64,000 nucleotides of DNA from Gymnorhina tibicen (Eukaryota > Chordata > Aves > Passeriformes > Artamidae): NCBI GenBank assembly GCA_013399875.1, contig VXAZ01018984.1:3726935-3790934 (forward strand), written 5' to 3'. Shown in pieces: positions 10,901-25,400 of this stretch. Position 1 is the first letter of the stretch; each line of letters begins with the position of its first letter. A model generated the notes under the pieces. That model worked only from the letters and a program-made list of their open reading frames with translations, did not search any database and had not been told where the DNA came from. The position numbers and the translations under genes are program-made.

Positions 10901-13900
10901 TTTACCTGTATTGTTTTATAGCTTCAGATTATACCTTCTCAAATTTCTGTTCCTGCACTCGCAGTCCAAGAAATGCCTAAGCCTGTGTGATGTGGCCTGG
11001 TTGTGAACAGCCAGCTCCAGGGGCTGGAATATGAACTCCACTTTCTTCCCTTTTTCTCTTTGTTACTTTGCAGGTGTCACAGGAGCTGGAAGGAGCAGAA
11101 CCCAGTCTGCCTTACCAAAGAAACTGACTCGGGCATGTCTGAGGTGAAAAGCTGCTGTTTGCACAACTAATGTGTACACCCCTTGTATTCCAGCCTCTGG
11201 AAACCACCAAAAGTAATTGGGTCTACACTGTTTGGAGTCCCAGAACTACAATGTACCATCACATAATGTTACTCCTATAGCCCTAAACAGACCCTAATGC
11301 ACTTTATTTTTTTGGCAGCAGCAGAAATGAACTCTTATTTATTGAAGGAATCTATCCTTAACACCCATACAGGTGCCCGGTGCTCCATCCTGCCTGCTCA
11401 GGGGCTCAGTGACCCATATGCTGATGCTGTTGGCACCTCCACTACCAGCAAGGGATTTTAAGAACTGTTGCCAGCATCCAGAAGAAAAAAAAACAGTCCA
11501 AACACAGAGAGGCCAATTCCTGCAGGGATCCACTCCGCAGGGGAAAGGAGAGGGACCAGGCTGCGCTGGTGATGCAGTGCCACAGCCCACACTCAGAGAG
11601 ACACCGGGAGCAGGGACCGAATTTAAGGGGGGGATTGTTTCCTGAAGTACCAGGCTCAACAGCTCTGCAGCTCCTTATCGCCCATCCATTAAAGGAGAAT
11701 GCACAGATGTTCTGGCATTCAGTCCTGAAAGGTGTTTTTACTACTTTGTAGACTCTTCCTGTCTAAGCCAACACCTCTCCTTTAGCTGGATGTACCCGGG
11801 CTGAACTCTGAATGAAGTATTGCCTTTGTCCTTTTAAAAGCATCTTGGATTTCTTGTGAACAGTGGTTCCAGCATTCTTGAGAATGGAATGCGAAAGGAT
11901 TAAATTCATACCAACTGTTTAAGAGAGAATTTTCTCCCAGGAGGAACATCAAAAAACTAGGATTAATCCGATTTTTCTGAGCTGAGAATGTCATGGCCAA
12001 CCTCACAAGAACATTCACATTCTAAACAAAAAAAAAAGTAAAATAAAATTGGGGACCAATTTCAAAGCGAAACAGTTTCCTACTCCCTTGTGCATTTCTC
12101 TTAGCCACAGTTTCTGAAACCCTTACTCTCTTCAGCTTGGGAACTGAAAGAATATGAAAGGCAGATTTGCCTTACAACAGAACCCACTGGGTTTTCTTTA
12201 GAAACATCCTCCTGCTTGGATGCTTTATATTTGTTTCCTCATGAAAATGCTAAATAGTAAAATTTTAGCCTTCTGATGTTTCAGATGAATACACTAAATG
12301 CACTTCCATATGGTATTCAAACAGAAACTCCTGGCTACTCATCACCTCACAGCATGCTCTTCTTTATTCAGGTGGATGACAAGACTGTGTAACTTACCAT
12401 TCCTGATCAGGACTCCAGTTAGTATTTCTTCACAAGCAAAGCATCAATAATCATGATAAAATTCATGGCTCTTCCACTACACTTTGCTTTCTCAAATTTT
12501 CCTCTTTGCTGCAAATGAACTGCACACTAATTGACATATTTAATCTATGTCTCTAGAAAAATTCACCTGGATTTCCTTCATCAACTTTCATTTTAAAGCA
12601 TTTGTATTCAGACATTTTAATCCGAAGCAGAAATCATCTCCACAAGTTGTGAAGGATAACAGAATATCAGAGAACAAGATGAACAACCTTATTCTCCCTT
12701 TTTCCATAATGAAACTCCTTGTTTAAGAATAAAACAAATTATGACTACCCAAACTTGATAGTAAAACAGTATTCACCACTGCTGCTTTAAAGCACAGGTC
12801 TGACTTGACACACCGAGGAGCTACAGTTCAAATCCACATGTCTGTTTTCCACATACCAATGTTGGAAACTGTGGGATCCATCTATCCTCAAATGAGACCA
12901 GAAACTCTATCATAGCTGTTAAACTTATCATGAAATGTAAGAACTCTTCTGCTGGCCACTGCTTCTGTTCATGAACCCTGTGCACCTTGAGTCTGATGAA
13001 AATCATGGGTGGGTGTCTGGAAGATCTCAGTTCCTGCATTGAGCTGATATGGGACAATTTATCCTGCAAACTGCTATCGAACTGGTAAATGAATTTAAAC
13101 ACTAAAATGTTTTATGTTCATTCCAGCTGGGACAGTGGAAAAACCGAACTGCGAAAAGCTTGGTCAGAGCACAGGCTGAGCAAAGCCAAATGAAGGAGCT
13201 AAGCTTCAGAATGTAACTGCATTTTAATGAGATTTTAATGTCTTATTGGGTCCAGGATTCATTGAGAACTTTTCTTCATAGCAAGTGACAATCTGTGTTG
13301 AAGGCTGAGCAACCCCTGCATCTCACACAGCCGATCTGAAAATCGAAAAGAGACAAAGCTACTTGAAACTTGCTCTCTCTGTGTTTGGGAGTTTTGTTTG
13401 TTTACTTATAATTCTTAAAAGCTGTATTGTCTATTTATAATTCTTTATTCTGCACATGCCTGGTAATTGTCTGTTCTTCCAGACTGTAAAACCTGACCAA
13501 GAATTTACAGCCTTCCCTCTTAGTTCATCTGAGAATAAGAAAGGAGTACATAGCGTAAGTTGAAGTCACTGCCCTCTTTTTCTTTACTACAAAAAAGGAA
13601 GTCTGGACAACCAACCTAATGATCATGCAAAAACTCATGCCATCAGAAGAATACTACACAGATGCATTACCTCTGAAGCCTTGATGACAGGTAATTGGGT
13701 TGAGGGAGATATACAAACTACAATTCCAATTACAATTTCCCAGGACTGTCCTGTTGTATCTGCTGGTCTTGTTTGGCTCAAGGTTGCTTAGTCATCTAGA
13801 GGACAAAGATGTGGCTGGAGAAACACTTGTGTCACCTATGTGCTTTAACTGACTGACACCACCACCCCTGAGAAATCTCAGCTTTGAAATACAGAGCTAT

Positions 13901-16391
13901 CAAAATCACCATTTTTTACTACCAAACCACATCAGGTGCACTATTTAATTTCTCTCTTGACAAAGAGCTAACACATTTTCCTAGAATCAAGTGACTGTGA
14001 ACAAGAGAGTAATGAAGATACCACATTTTAAATACTTCAGTACAAATATAATTTTCTCTTGCTCGTATCCAGCCAGTCTTTTGCATTAATAATCTGCAAC
14101 AGCAGTTTTCTAAACTATGGATGTATTTTTTGAAGGGGGTATATTAGCTTTTCAACATAAAAGCTGCAGCCTAATTTAAGTGCTAAATGGCAAAAGATTG
14201 CTAACGCAAGTACATTCCCTGGTGGGCATTGTGCTCTAGCACAATTTCCCCACTTGCAGAATGCCTCGAAGACAGCAGGGCTTTTTCGACAGAATGAGCT
14301 GTTCTCATGAAGCACTGAACCAGCTGCTGTTGGATACCCGAAATCAGGCTCAGGAAATGGATTCCTCATGTGTAACACAATGAACACTCTGTACAGGTAG
14401 GTCTCTCCTGCGCTGCAGCGCTACAACCGCGGCACCATCAGTCTGCAAGAGTAAGTTTAGTGTTTTGCACAATAAAAGCAGAAAAGCAGTGCCATATTTA
14501 AGCATTTTGTGTATTGCATAGCTGTAATTACTGCTTGAATACCTGAGAAAAAAGCTGTGATGCTTGCTCATCAGCAGTTATAATTGCGTGAGAAAGAGAT
14601 CATTAATGAGGAAAAGAGATTTGAATTCAAATCATCCCTCACACAATATAAGAGTTCCAATTTTTTCAGAGCACTTTATCTTTTCAGGCATGTCTCATTC
14701 TTCCCCCCTACTTTTGCTGCCCTTCCTTTATTCCTAGCTTGAACTTCTGCTATGCTTCAAACAGATTTCACCATTCTCCACCTCATCCTCAGCCACAGAT
14801 CCCAAGTGCTACCTACTGTATTCATCTTATTTTATAAGAGTCTATTCATCCTACCCTTTCCTGTCACTAAGATGGTGGTGCCAGCACAGTTCACTTTGTA
14901 TCTTGCCCTTTCCCAGTGCCATTCTCACTTGAAAATATCTCATCTCTCTTCTTGCTCAGGGCACACCACCCAGAACATTCTTTTTACAGGTTTTAATGGA
15001 AGTCCATCAAGCTGTGTGGACCCCATCACAGCTCTACAGCCCCTGAGCACACACTGCCTCTTGCACTGGAATTTCATGTGGGCTTTTTTTTTTTTTTTTG
15101 ATAGCAAGATGGGAAAAGTGTAAATAAACAAAAACCCAGAGGCTGGTCCTCAGAAATCCACTCCCCTATATCCTTCATTAGTGCTAGGACTTGAGACATA
15201 TAAAATATTGATTCAGTTAGGGAAAAAAACCATTGCACACCACACTTGTCTATATAAATGTACAGTGCTGTTACAGTGCCCTATTTCCAAAACTTCAACC
15301 ATAAAGAGCTTTCCTCTGAAATTTTGAGTTAAAGAAAGTAAAAATAAAGCAGAGTTTTGCCTAATGCCATAAACTATCAAAAACCTACTGTGGCTTTTTT
15401 AGTTAAAACTTGTACAGACAAAAGATATCAAATTGTCGGTGCTTGTTTCCTGGGGACAGAGACAAGAGAGATTTGCTTTCTGAATAGCCTGGTTCCCATC
15501 AGCCAGAACAAGCAACCAAGACAGCAGAACTTGTTCGGAACCTCCTAGAATAAACAGCAAAGAAAGAAGAACACGAGTTTTTCAATGACCTGTGAAGGGA
15601 GGAGTTTGAGGGTCACACAATGTCAAACATTAGTGGCAGTGCAAGAATTTGTGGACGACTTCACTGTTACCTGCTGTAACTAATTTATACTAAGAGAAAA
15701 GCATAAATTCAAATTAATACAGCAACTTATTTTCTCTGCCCTACATGACACATCTTGAAGATAAATTACTGTCATTTGAGAGTAACAGCCTTCTTTGAAG
15801 TATCTCAAGCTGGACACCAAAATGACCATCATGTTATTGGAAATCTGGCTGATGTCCACGCTGATTTTAGATGAAGTCTCTGCAAACATATATCCATCTC
15901 TGCTTCTAAGGAGAGAGGGGAAAAAGCCACATGCATTTCCAGGTGTAGTCATAGTCAAATATACAGAAAGATGCTTTAAAAGAATTTCACTGAGAGGACT
16001 TTGTTTTGGGAAAAAACAAGATCCTGGAGCTATTGCTGCTGGAGAAATGACTGCCCTGCGCTACCGAATTCTTTCTTTGCTCTTCAGCCTCTCATCATGA
16101 ATTGCACTGAAGTGCAAACACTCAGCCTGAAATGGATTTTTCTGAAAGGTCAGGTCTACAGCACATATTTGTATGGCATTTGATCTAGCAGGAAATTAAA
16201 ACTTCTGATGATTTTAAGAAAGGAAGGATCAATACATGAATGGAAGTCCTCAAGTGTACGTTCACCCAGGGACTGGCAGAACTTACCTGTATCGACACTG
16301 GCATGTGAACTTCAGGCTGCAAAGCCAGCATGTCAGAGCAAGGTTGTCCTCAGAGACTAACAAGAACAACATTCAAAGCACATGCTCACTT

Positions 16392-16451
16392 CAGCTCTCA
16401 GCATCTACTCATTAAGCTCTCCAGCTCTCAGCATCCACTCATTAAGCCCTC
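16392..16451. repeat. Two-copy 30-bp tandem duplication
   Basis: Two adjacent 30-bp units, 16392-16421 and 16422-16451, differ at two positions (T/C in TCTACTC versus TCCACTC, and T/C in AAGCTCT versus AAGCCCT). Their similarity suggests a fairly recent slippage or duplication event. There is no coding context. Confidence 0.9.
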
Positions 16452-19400
16452 CGTTCCTCATGAATATGGAACGTCCTGAGCCTTCAGCAGATAAAAATCG
16501 AGATGCTCTTTTATCAGTCTAAACATGCTCTTGTGTGCACAACACAAGGTGGGGAATTAACTCAGTATGAAACAGCTAAATTCATATGGTATTTCTTCAG
16601 AGAGGCCAGCCAAAAAGAACTTTCATCAGGAGGTAACCACCCAGTATCCCAGAACAGTGAATTGTGGCTCAGCCATAACTTGAGACAGTCTTTAAAATTC
16701 TGTCTCATACAGTGGCCTATGGCCACTGCTGACAAGTAGAGTGATCTGCCCCAAACACAGAAACACTGCAGGCCTTCTAATTTTACAGACGACTATTTTA
16801 TAAACAGACAGAAAAGATAATATCTTTCCAACAGCTTCCAAGAAAAGCAGTTTCCCTTCTCCATCAGGAACTGACCATACTCCTCCCTACTTCTGGACAT
16901 GGTGCTTTCCAGTCTGCACTGGGTTAGGCCCAAACATAGAAATACTTCATTTCTCCAGAGAGCAGCCAGTCCTTTTAGCTGATATCTGACTTCAAATTCT
17001 ATCACGGATAAAAATAATAGCTCTTTGTGGCATAGATACAAAACCAAAAGGATGCAAATATCCTAAATGAGCAAGTATATATTATGCATACATGTAATTT
17101 TATTGAAGCATCACTTATTTAATAATGCAAATTCATGTTTTAGCAGTTCAGTAAATAAATCAAGAATAAGTTATTCAATAAAGCGTGTGGGCTAATTGAC
17201 GTATGCCAAAAACAATTAGCTAATACAGTGTTAAGTCTCAGCATAAGATAACCTTGCTTATCTAAAGTAGCAGGAGATTTTAGTCATCAGTTCAGGACAG
17301 TTGTTCCACAGCTCATCTAAAATCAACCATCCCCAGGAACATTGTGCCTCTTAGCACTATTTTGAGATATCAATTCAATATTGACTCAAACAAAAGTGTG
17401 CCGCTTGATGAATTATCAGCTCAACTCTCCAGTCCTTTAGACATTTCAGTCTCTCAAATGTCAAATTCAAGCACAGCTTTCATGTGGAAAGAGCCATCAA
17501 ACACCAGTTATCTTGCAAAGCACAAACACAGCTTAGTGTTCTGAACATCTCCATACCTTGCAATAGAGCAGGATGAACAGAAACCTCATTTCAGCCTTGT
17601 TCTGTTATATTTATGACACAGACATGTTGATAATATGGCCTATATTGCCCCTCTCATTCATGAGCACAGAATGATCCCAGAGTCAATTTACTTCTAATCT
17701 GGGTAGGTCTATACCTTTGCCTTGATAGCTGGAGCCCATATACCACAGAATGTTTTTTTCACACAAAAATCACTTGGGTCTCATTTCCAGCACAAAGTGC
17801 TGCAAGGAGAAACCCAGTGTATTTTGAAGTACTCCTTTTTAAAGGACATTATACAGTGAGTGTCTACAAACCATTTACTCGTTAAGAAATATCAATAATT
17901 CTGTGAGGTAAATAATCTGCAATTAAGCAGAAAAAGTTTTTCAAGACACTTGATTTTTCGAGTAGGAAAGAAACAAAGACTTCTTATAGTAAAGTCATGA
18001 CAGTGCGTGACAAACCTGAGAGGTTACCAGCCGGCATTTCTGATTTTCGCACACAATTATTGGCAAATTCTGTACATCAGTGAAGGGATTCAAGGTCTGA
18101 CAATGGAAAAGGCAACAAAAATCCATCACTGACAACCTGGGCAACAACAATGCATTAACCAACAAAGCCTCACACTCAGCAGACATTAGCTAATACTGAA
18201 GAGACAGCATCTATGCTCCAGGTAATCACTGTCCTCTCACAAAACACAAAGCCTTAACCCAGAGAAAGTTATAAGCTTAGGATAAGGACCTAATGATGAC
18301 ATACAAATACCTCCTATTGACAGAACAGGAGACAGGAATTTAACTGCCATCAGGTCCTTTGAAAAATTTACTGTTCATAACCACCACGTGCACTGTAAAC
18401 TGAGGCCACTCTATAGAAGTTGCTACAACTTCCTGATGTCCTCACAGAACCACAGAAGAGCATGCTAATGTTAGCTGGGAGTTAGGCAAAGAGATTTCAA
18501 TGAAGTTTAACAAGGTTCTCTAGCTGTGTTAGAATCTACAAAATTGCTGAATACCAAGTTATGTTCTTCTGGCAGGTCCTTTAAAATTCTGTCTTATGCT
18601 TAGACTAAGTTTATACATTCAAAAGAAAGGTAATTCACTCACTGACAGGTTACCATTCACTGACTATGTTATTTCCATACGGAAGGTATGGAATACTTTT
18701 TTGTTAAGTGTGCTGAACACCGACATAGCAAGCAACTGTCCCTGAACCATACAGCATATATGGCAGAAGATATTTTTATACGAACAGGAACAAAAAAAAA
18801 AAAAAGGATGATAAGATAGAAGTCAGTATGAGAGAAATATTTGCCACTGAGATTACTAAGTGCATCACCAAGATTCATCACCTATTCAAAATACAGAGGG
18901 AACTGTAGGATCCCATATCATGTTGTACGTGGAAGTTGCCAAACCCTGAGTGATTTTTTGGAAAGGTGACTGGTATCTTAGAAAGACTCTCAGTATCAGT
19001 AGCACAGCTAGAACTGGCGAGTATGAGTCTGGGAGAGAGCCAGCTCTTGTAAGGTTTCCCACATTAAGTCTTCCGACAGGGACACAGACTCTTGACGCTT
19101 ATCCAGGCTGAACTGCTGAGTCCCTCTGGAGTGTACCCAGGCACTTATCATGGAGAGAGAGGGAAGTTGCCCTCAAGAGCAGAGTGTTTTTAGGTGGCAC
19201 AGCCCCATGAGGGGCACAACTGCTCTCCCAAGAGCTGAGCAGAAATCCCAGGTAAGTCTGACACAGCACTTTAAGTTATTTCTTCAAGTATTTCATGGTA
19301 CAGCCAGCAGCTGCGGAATTCCCCATCATACTGAAAGTGGAGTCTCTTCTCCCATGTGCCACAGAACCTCCTCAAATTCTGTGGTCAATCTATCAGACAC

Positions 19401-22400
19401 ATAGCAATTAGCCCCCAGTTCAAAACCACTTTCCCCTTGGAGTTTCCTCTCCAAAAATGAAACATTTAGTTTGCTGCTGTTTTATGCACTCACGCAGAGC
19501 TTAATTCCAATTCAAATTCTACCCTGCCCAAAGCCAACAACAACTGGCATACAGTAGCCTTAGAACTGTCTGTGGGAATGGCTGTGGATTGGGGGTCTCC
19601 TTGTTTCTACACAGACATGGAGTGCAACCAGTCTCATCAAACCCTTCTCTGAAGGGCTGCTCAGCCAGTGCTGGGGGATGCAGAAGTGCTTTCCTAGGTA
19701 CCAGCATCTGCTTAGGTTTTCAAAATGAAAAATGAAGGAGAGCAAAGGAAAATACTTGAAAGAGGATGCTTAGATGAGACCCAGCCGTGTGTTGGTGTCT
19801 GCATTGCAAATTTCACTTCCTTTCAAAGAATTCCTCTTCAAAACATCTCTGTGATCCTTTGCAAACATACTTCCTCCCTCACCTTCCAAACTATCAAGGA
19901 AGTAAACTGGATACAAAGTCACTTTGAATGTTCAAGTATTTAAGCAAATTCCCTGGAACTCTGTTCTCTGTGTTTCCTCCTGTGATTATTCTACTGTAAA
20001 AACACTTATTGATCACAAGCTGAACAGGAATACACTTTCCATCACACATGCTACATTTTGAAGTTAAAAGTACAAAATTCTCAGGAGAACCTTTTATTCC
20101 GTAATAAAATCTTACAAAAAGAAAAGCTCAAGTTGATTATGTCTAGTTAAACAGGGAACCAGACTAAAACTTACTACAACTTCATTTTTGTAGATCGACA
20201 GATGGTCACATCCAGTTAATCTCATCATGTTCCTTACATATTAAATGCAACAATCAGCCAATGCCCAGCATTGCAAATTATTGTTACTACACAGCACTGA
20301 AGGTGAGAAGCTTATGCTTGGCAGCCCAGTAGCTGGGGATTTTTTTCAGCAGAAAAGACTTGTTTGAAATGAATGGCATGAAAAGTGAGCTGAATGACCA
20401 AAGGCCACCCTGCTAATAAAGACAAGAAGCCACATTTCTCCACCTGAAGCTGCTATAGTACCCACATATGGAGAAAGAAGTGACGTGGCTATGGGAGGAA
20501 GCAACTCAAACCAGGTTAAAAATCACCACCTGGGAAGCAGGGTCCATAATAAAAGAACCAGGCTGTAAGAAGAGTTTTGCTGGCTGCGGCCAGGCTGCTC
20601 TCCACAACTGAGTGAGCCAAGTAAAATCTCACCTGGGTACACCCATGTGGCATTTCAGGGACAACACTTCAGGAAAAGTCATTCCTGTATTCAGGCTACT
20701 CAGCCTCTGAGAAATGCTGCACTCACCTGTTGTAGGAAGGATGGAGCTCTTGCCCAAGTCTGCTGTGGCAGGGGAGTGCATTTTCTACCATGGTTTCTTT
20801 CTTTACAGTCTCTGACTAGACTCATCACGTCGCACACAGAATCACTCCCAGTGAATTAGGTTTTAGCCCTTGGATAAAGACCGAGTGGGGAAATGGCCCT
20901 TCTGACATTCAGATTCATCTGTTCTCTAACTGATAGGCACAGAGTAAATAAACTTAATTTACATAAAAGAACATGATGATTTCTCCTCTAATGAAGGATT
21001 AACTATCAATGCCATGAAAGGCATCTGGCAGCAGTAATCCATGAGCCCTCCCTCTTAGGGGCCTGGACTACTTACACAAATAACCTCTGTTCCAGCTGAC
21101 AGGACACTGACAGATCAACAAATGGATTTACACAGTCCCAAAGGCTCACAGATCCAGCCCTGTGCCCCAGTGACCACACTGTCCTTTCCCCCAGTACTCA
21201 GTTGCTGTAGTAACTATGCTATGTAGGCCTGAATTGCCATGTGAATTTACCAATAATCAGGCATGGGATAGAAGAGCAAAACCTGTTTTCCACAGTCACA
21301 GAGCTCTTTGCTACTGATTCACTCAGGAATCTCAGAGAAGTTGTGTCATTTTCCTGACCTTCAGATCCTCTAAATGGGGACAAATGCTTCTGCCTTACTC
21401 TGCTTATTATTCTGGCATGAAACACTGTTTAAATGCTGATAAAATAATTATAAATGAGACAACATCCCATGGCAGAGAAAATGAAAATGGCAGCACAATC
21501 TGAGGGGACAGTATAAGCTAATTCAAAACGATAGTGGAAATATAATGATACAATTAGAGTGGTAAACAAATCTAGAGGTAATGAATCAATTTATTAAACT
21601 AAATGTCACTCTGCATTCCTACCATGTAGGCACAATTCTCAGAAGAATGCCTCAAATAAATCTGAAGAACTCAAACATACCAAGATTGCAATTCAAAAAA
21701 CTAATAGCAAAGTCTACCATTTAGGACTGCTAATAAGATTTCTGCAGTTTAATAGCTTTTCTCCCTAAAATAGATTCTGCTTAGCCATGTAACTAAGCTC
21801 ACAGATCTCTGCTCTTGACCTTCTAGGGCAACTTCCATGACTGTACTAAAATATACACCACACTCCTAGGTCTGGGAGACAGATTTGTTGCCACAGAGGC
21901 TGGGTCACTGAGAGGTTAATTCTTTCAATAACTGCTTCTCAGCAGGACTCTGATATCACGTCCAACAGCTCTGCTCCAGTATGCAGTGATGAAATGAAGG
22001 TGTTTATCTACACATGAATGGGTGGGTAGGAATGGAACCGTGTTTGTGGGGTGAAATCCTGACACACCCACCCAGACATCAAAACTGGTGGCTTCTAAAG
22101 CAAAGAGTCCCATAAATAAGGAAACGCCTCCTACCACATGATGCTCTTGAAGCCTAAGCCCTCATGAAAAATTAAACTCTTAGCTAAAATGGGGAATGAT
22201 ATTTCCATGTTTAGAAGAGAGGCCTTGTTTCCACACATTTTTTTTTTTTTTTGATGTCATTAATTCTCCTGACCTCACAGATCTGAAGAAGTAACTCATA
22301 GAATGCAAGGCTATTATTACCTGTGGAGAGAGGCCACAAAAGACTGTGTTTGTGCTAAGACAGGATCTCAGGAGCGACCTCTGGGAATGGGATAAGGGGA

Positions 22401-25400
22401 TACAAGTTTCAGCTCCAAGGAGGCTTTACTGGACAAGGACACAACATCTGGAAAAGCCAAGGGAGGGGTGGGTGACAGCAAGACTCAGACACTTTCTGTT
22501 TAGGCTCCATATATCTCAAGTACCTGGGATTCTCCACCCACTCTAGTATGACTCTGGATCAACCCTCCATGTACGTATATGTTAACAGCCAACCAACAAT
22601 GAACTGGCTTTGTTCCATTTACCTCAGTTACCCTACAAACCCGAGCATTTGCAATATTCCCTTCCTTTAACTTTGATACTGTATTACTTTTCCCAGGCTA
22701 AAGAAGCAGGCTGAAATCTAACAACCAACTGCAGCGCGTGCGGAATAGCTTCATTCACTAGTCCTCCCATGACATGACAAAACCCCACATCTCACAGAAG
22801 GACCAAGAGATCCACACAGCCCATTCCTGCTGAATCAGGAGAGAGAGGTACCACACTGAAACTGGAGAGGAGTGTCTCCTTCCAGCAATCCCCTCCCAAC
22901 AGCAGCACAGAAAACCTCCCTTACAGCTCCATAAAACAGAGCAGCTCAGGAAGAGATCTGCTCATCAGGTAACTGTGCCACCCTCACTGTAAAAGGTGGC
23001 ACAATGCTATCACCTACTCACCAGCAAGCTGCCAGTGCACATCCCAATGTGCTATGGTCACATTAGCCTCACGAAGCTCCACTTTATCAGCAAATTCAGT
23101 ATACATACAAGCCTGCATGAAATAGTCCACCTCGCTGTCTGCTGGTGGGGGACAGCTGCAACACTGGCATGTCTGACCAACACGTCCATTTATTTGCTTT
23201 TGCTAAGCTTTAAAATAAAGCTTCAAACCTATGGAAGCAGCTGCAGTAAAAAAAAAAATTGCCTCACTAAAACCTCTGAACAAGAGTTTGTTTACAAAGC
23301 AAACTGAATTTCTCTGGGACACTACCAAACAAAACTGAACCTCCCAGACAGCATGTCTCTTCTCAGAGATGGCAACAGAACCACTTGAGTTCCCATTAGT
23401 ATTTAAGCATACAACTGGGGAAAACCCACAGCCGAGTGCCAAGCCTGCTGTGTCCGAGGCTGTTAGATTTCCCTCAGAGACTGCTGCAGGAACAGCCAGC
23501 CTCACACCTTCAGGAGATGGTAATTCTCAGCTGACTTTCATGCACGTGGCCTCTCTAAAGGCACTGAAAAAGAAGCCATGGCACAATTCTGCAGAGCACT
23601 TCAGAGCCATCCTAGAGCAGGCTGTGCTCACCCAGCTCGGTTAATGTGTACTGGTATGTGCCAAGAGAGCCCTTTTACTGCTACCCACACCACTGCAGAG
23701 GCCACCGACACGTCACCTGTGCTAGCTCAGCAATGAACAGATCCTCTGGTCACTTGCCACGGTCCCCAGCTGAACTTGGCTCTGTCCAGAAGATGGGACT
23801 GCTCCCACCACTTCCCATCACCATCACAGGACGGCTTACCTCAACCCCAGAACACCACAGGAAGCTCTGCATACCTTGCAAACAGCTCACCTTGGCCCTT
23901 GCTCTTGTCCAATCTAGATATGGAGTTCTCACAGAGACCCTGGCTGCTTTACATGTGGGAACAGATGAACACTGCTCAAAATGCACTACTACTGTGCGCT
24001 GCCTGCAGCTTAGGTCATAAGCAACCTTCCAGGCAGCTCCACAGCTTTTTGCTCTGACATCCATAGAATTCACCTGCAGTGCCTTGCAAAACACGTGCTT
24101 CTTTGCAGTTGGCCTCTCCATTTCTCCCCTCCCTCAAAGGGACAAAGGAGGCTTATCATCAAAAGAAGACAGACACGGTTATCAGCAGCCTACCAAATCT
24201 GCTTGAAGCCATGCAAACAACAGCTCTGACCTTGGAGGCAGTCAAAACAAAATCACATCTTATCTCATTCCCAGCATGGGCATCTGATTAGTCGGAAGGA
24301 CACTTAACATGGCGAGACAGAAGTACCTTCACTGCACACAGGAAAATCTTGCCTACACACAGAAAAACAATCCAATAGTAAATTCACAAGAGTAAATTTG
24401 CAAGAGTTAATTCATGAAAGGTGGTGGCTGCGTCCTCGAATCAGCTGCCTGCCTGCCATCCTATCACCAGGGTCACTTGGCATTCCAGCCTTAGAATTCA
24501 GCGTCATTATTATTTTTATAGGTACTGTTAGCCCTGAAAACATAGTTATTCTTTGGACGATTATAAGGAAGGATGGAATGGCTGAAGCTGTTTCTCAAGG
24601 GTGAAAGGAGGTTTCTGGTGAGTGCGTGGAGGAGCAGGAATCACGGTGGAAGAAAAGTGGGTGGACACTGATTCCAGCACTGGGCTAGCAATATGCAGTT
24701 CCATTAGAGAAGAGTTATGCTTGCAGACTACACTTGGGATAAACTGCTAATCTAACCCCAATATACAGGGCTAGAAAGAAATTGGCAGGTTGGTGTTATT
24801 TGCATCACAAACTACAGTGGTCAAACATTCTCTGCAGTAAGAGGTTGAGGAGAAGCAGTTCAGCTGAGTGAAATGAGGAACTTCATTTTGGGGTTAAGGT
24901 GTACATATGGGAATTGAAATGTAGCTGTCATTTAAAAACATCTTTGCTGGGTATTCTGTTGGTGTGTGCATTTCTGGTTTTTTAAGGGAATGAAATGCTA
25001 TCCATAGAAGTTAACCCAGTGCATATAGTATCCGGTATAAGCCAAAACCCTTATTGTAAAGAGGAGCAAGTTGAGGGAGACTGTGGGATTTTCAGGAGCC
25101 AACCACTTAAAAAAGCAAATCCTCTCTGAGGACAAACCACACTGAAATTGTTCCCAGCCTGCACGCATAGAAGGGCAGAACACTCAATTTCTGAAAGAAA
25201 ACCTTGCATTTTCTCACCTGGGCAAGGATAGAGAGACTTTATTTAAAAAACAAGCAAATGTGTTTTCTATACCCAAACCCACTTCCTCTGTCTTTAGTCC
25301 CTGAAATGTTAATTTAAACACAAAGGAGTTCCTGATCCTGCCCACAGACTCCATAAAGCAGAAAATGTTCAGAAAGCTGTTTTTGGAAGAGATACTGGAG

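Noticed and set aside
12781..12850. Possible tRNA T-arm (GTTCAAATCC)
   Set aside because: No acceptor stem, anticodon arm or D-arm could be placed around it.
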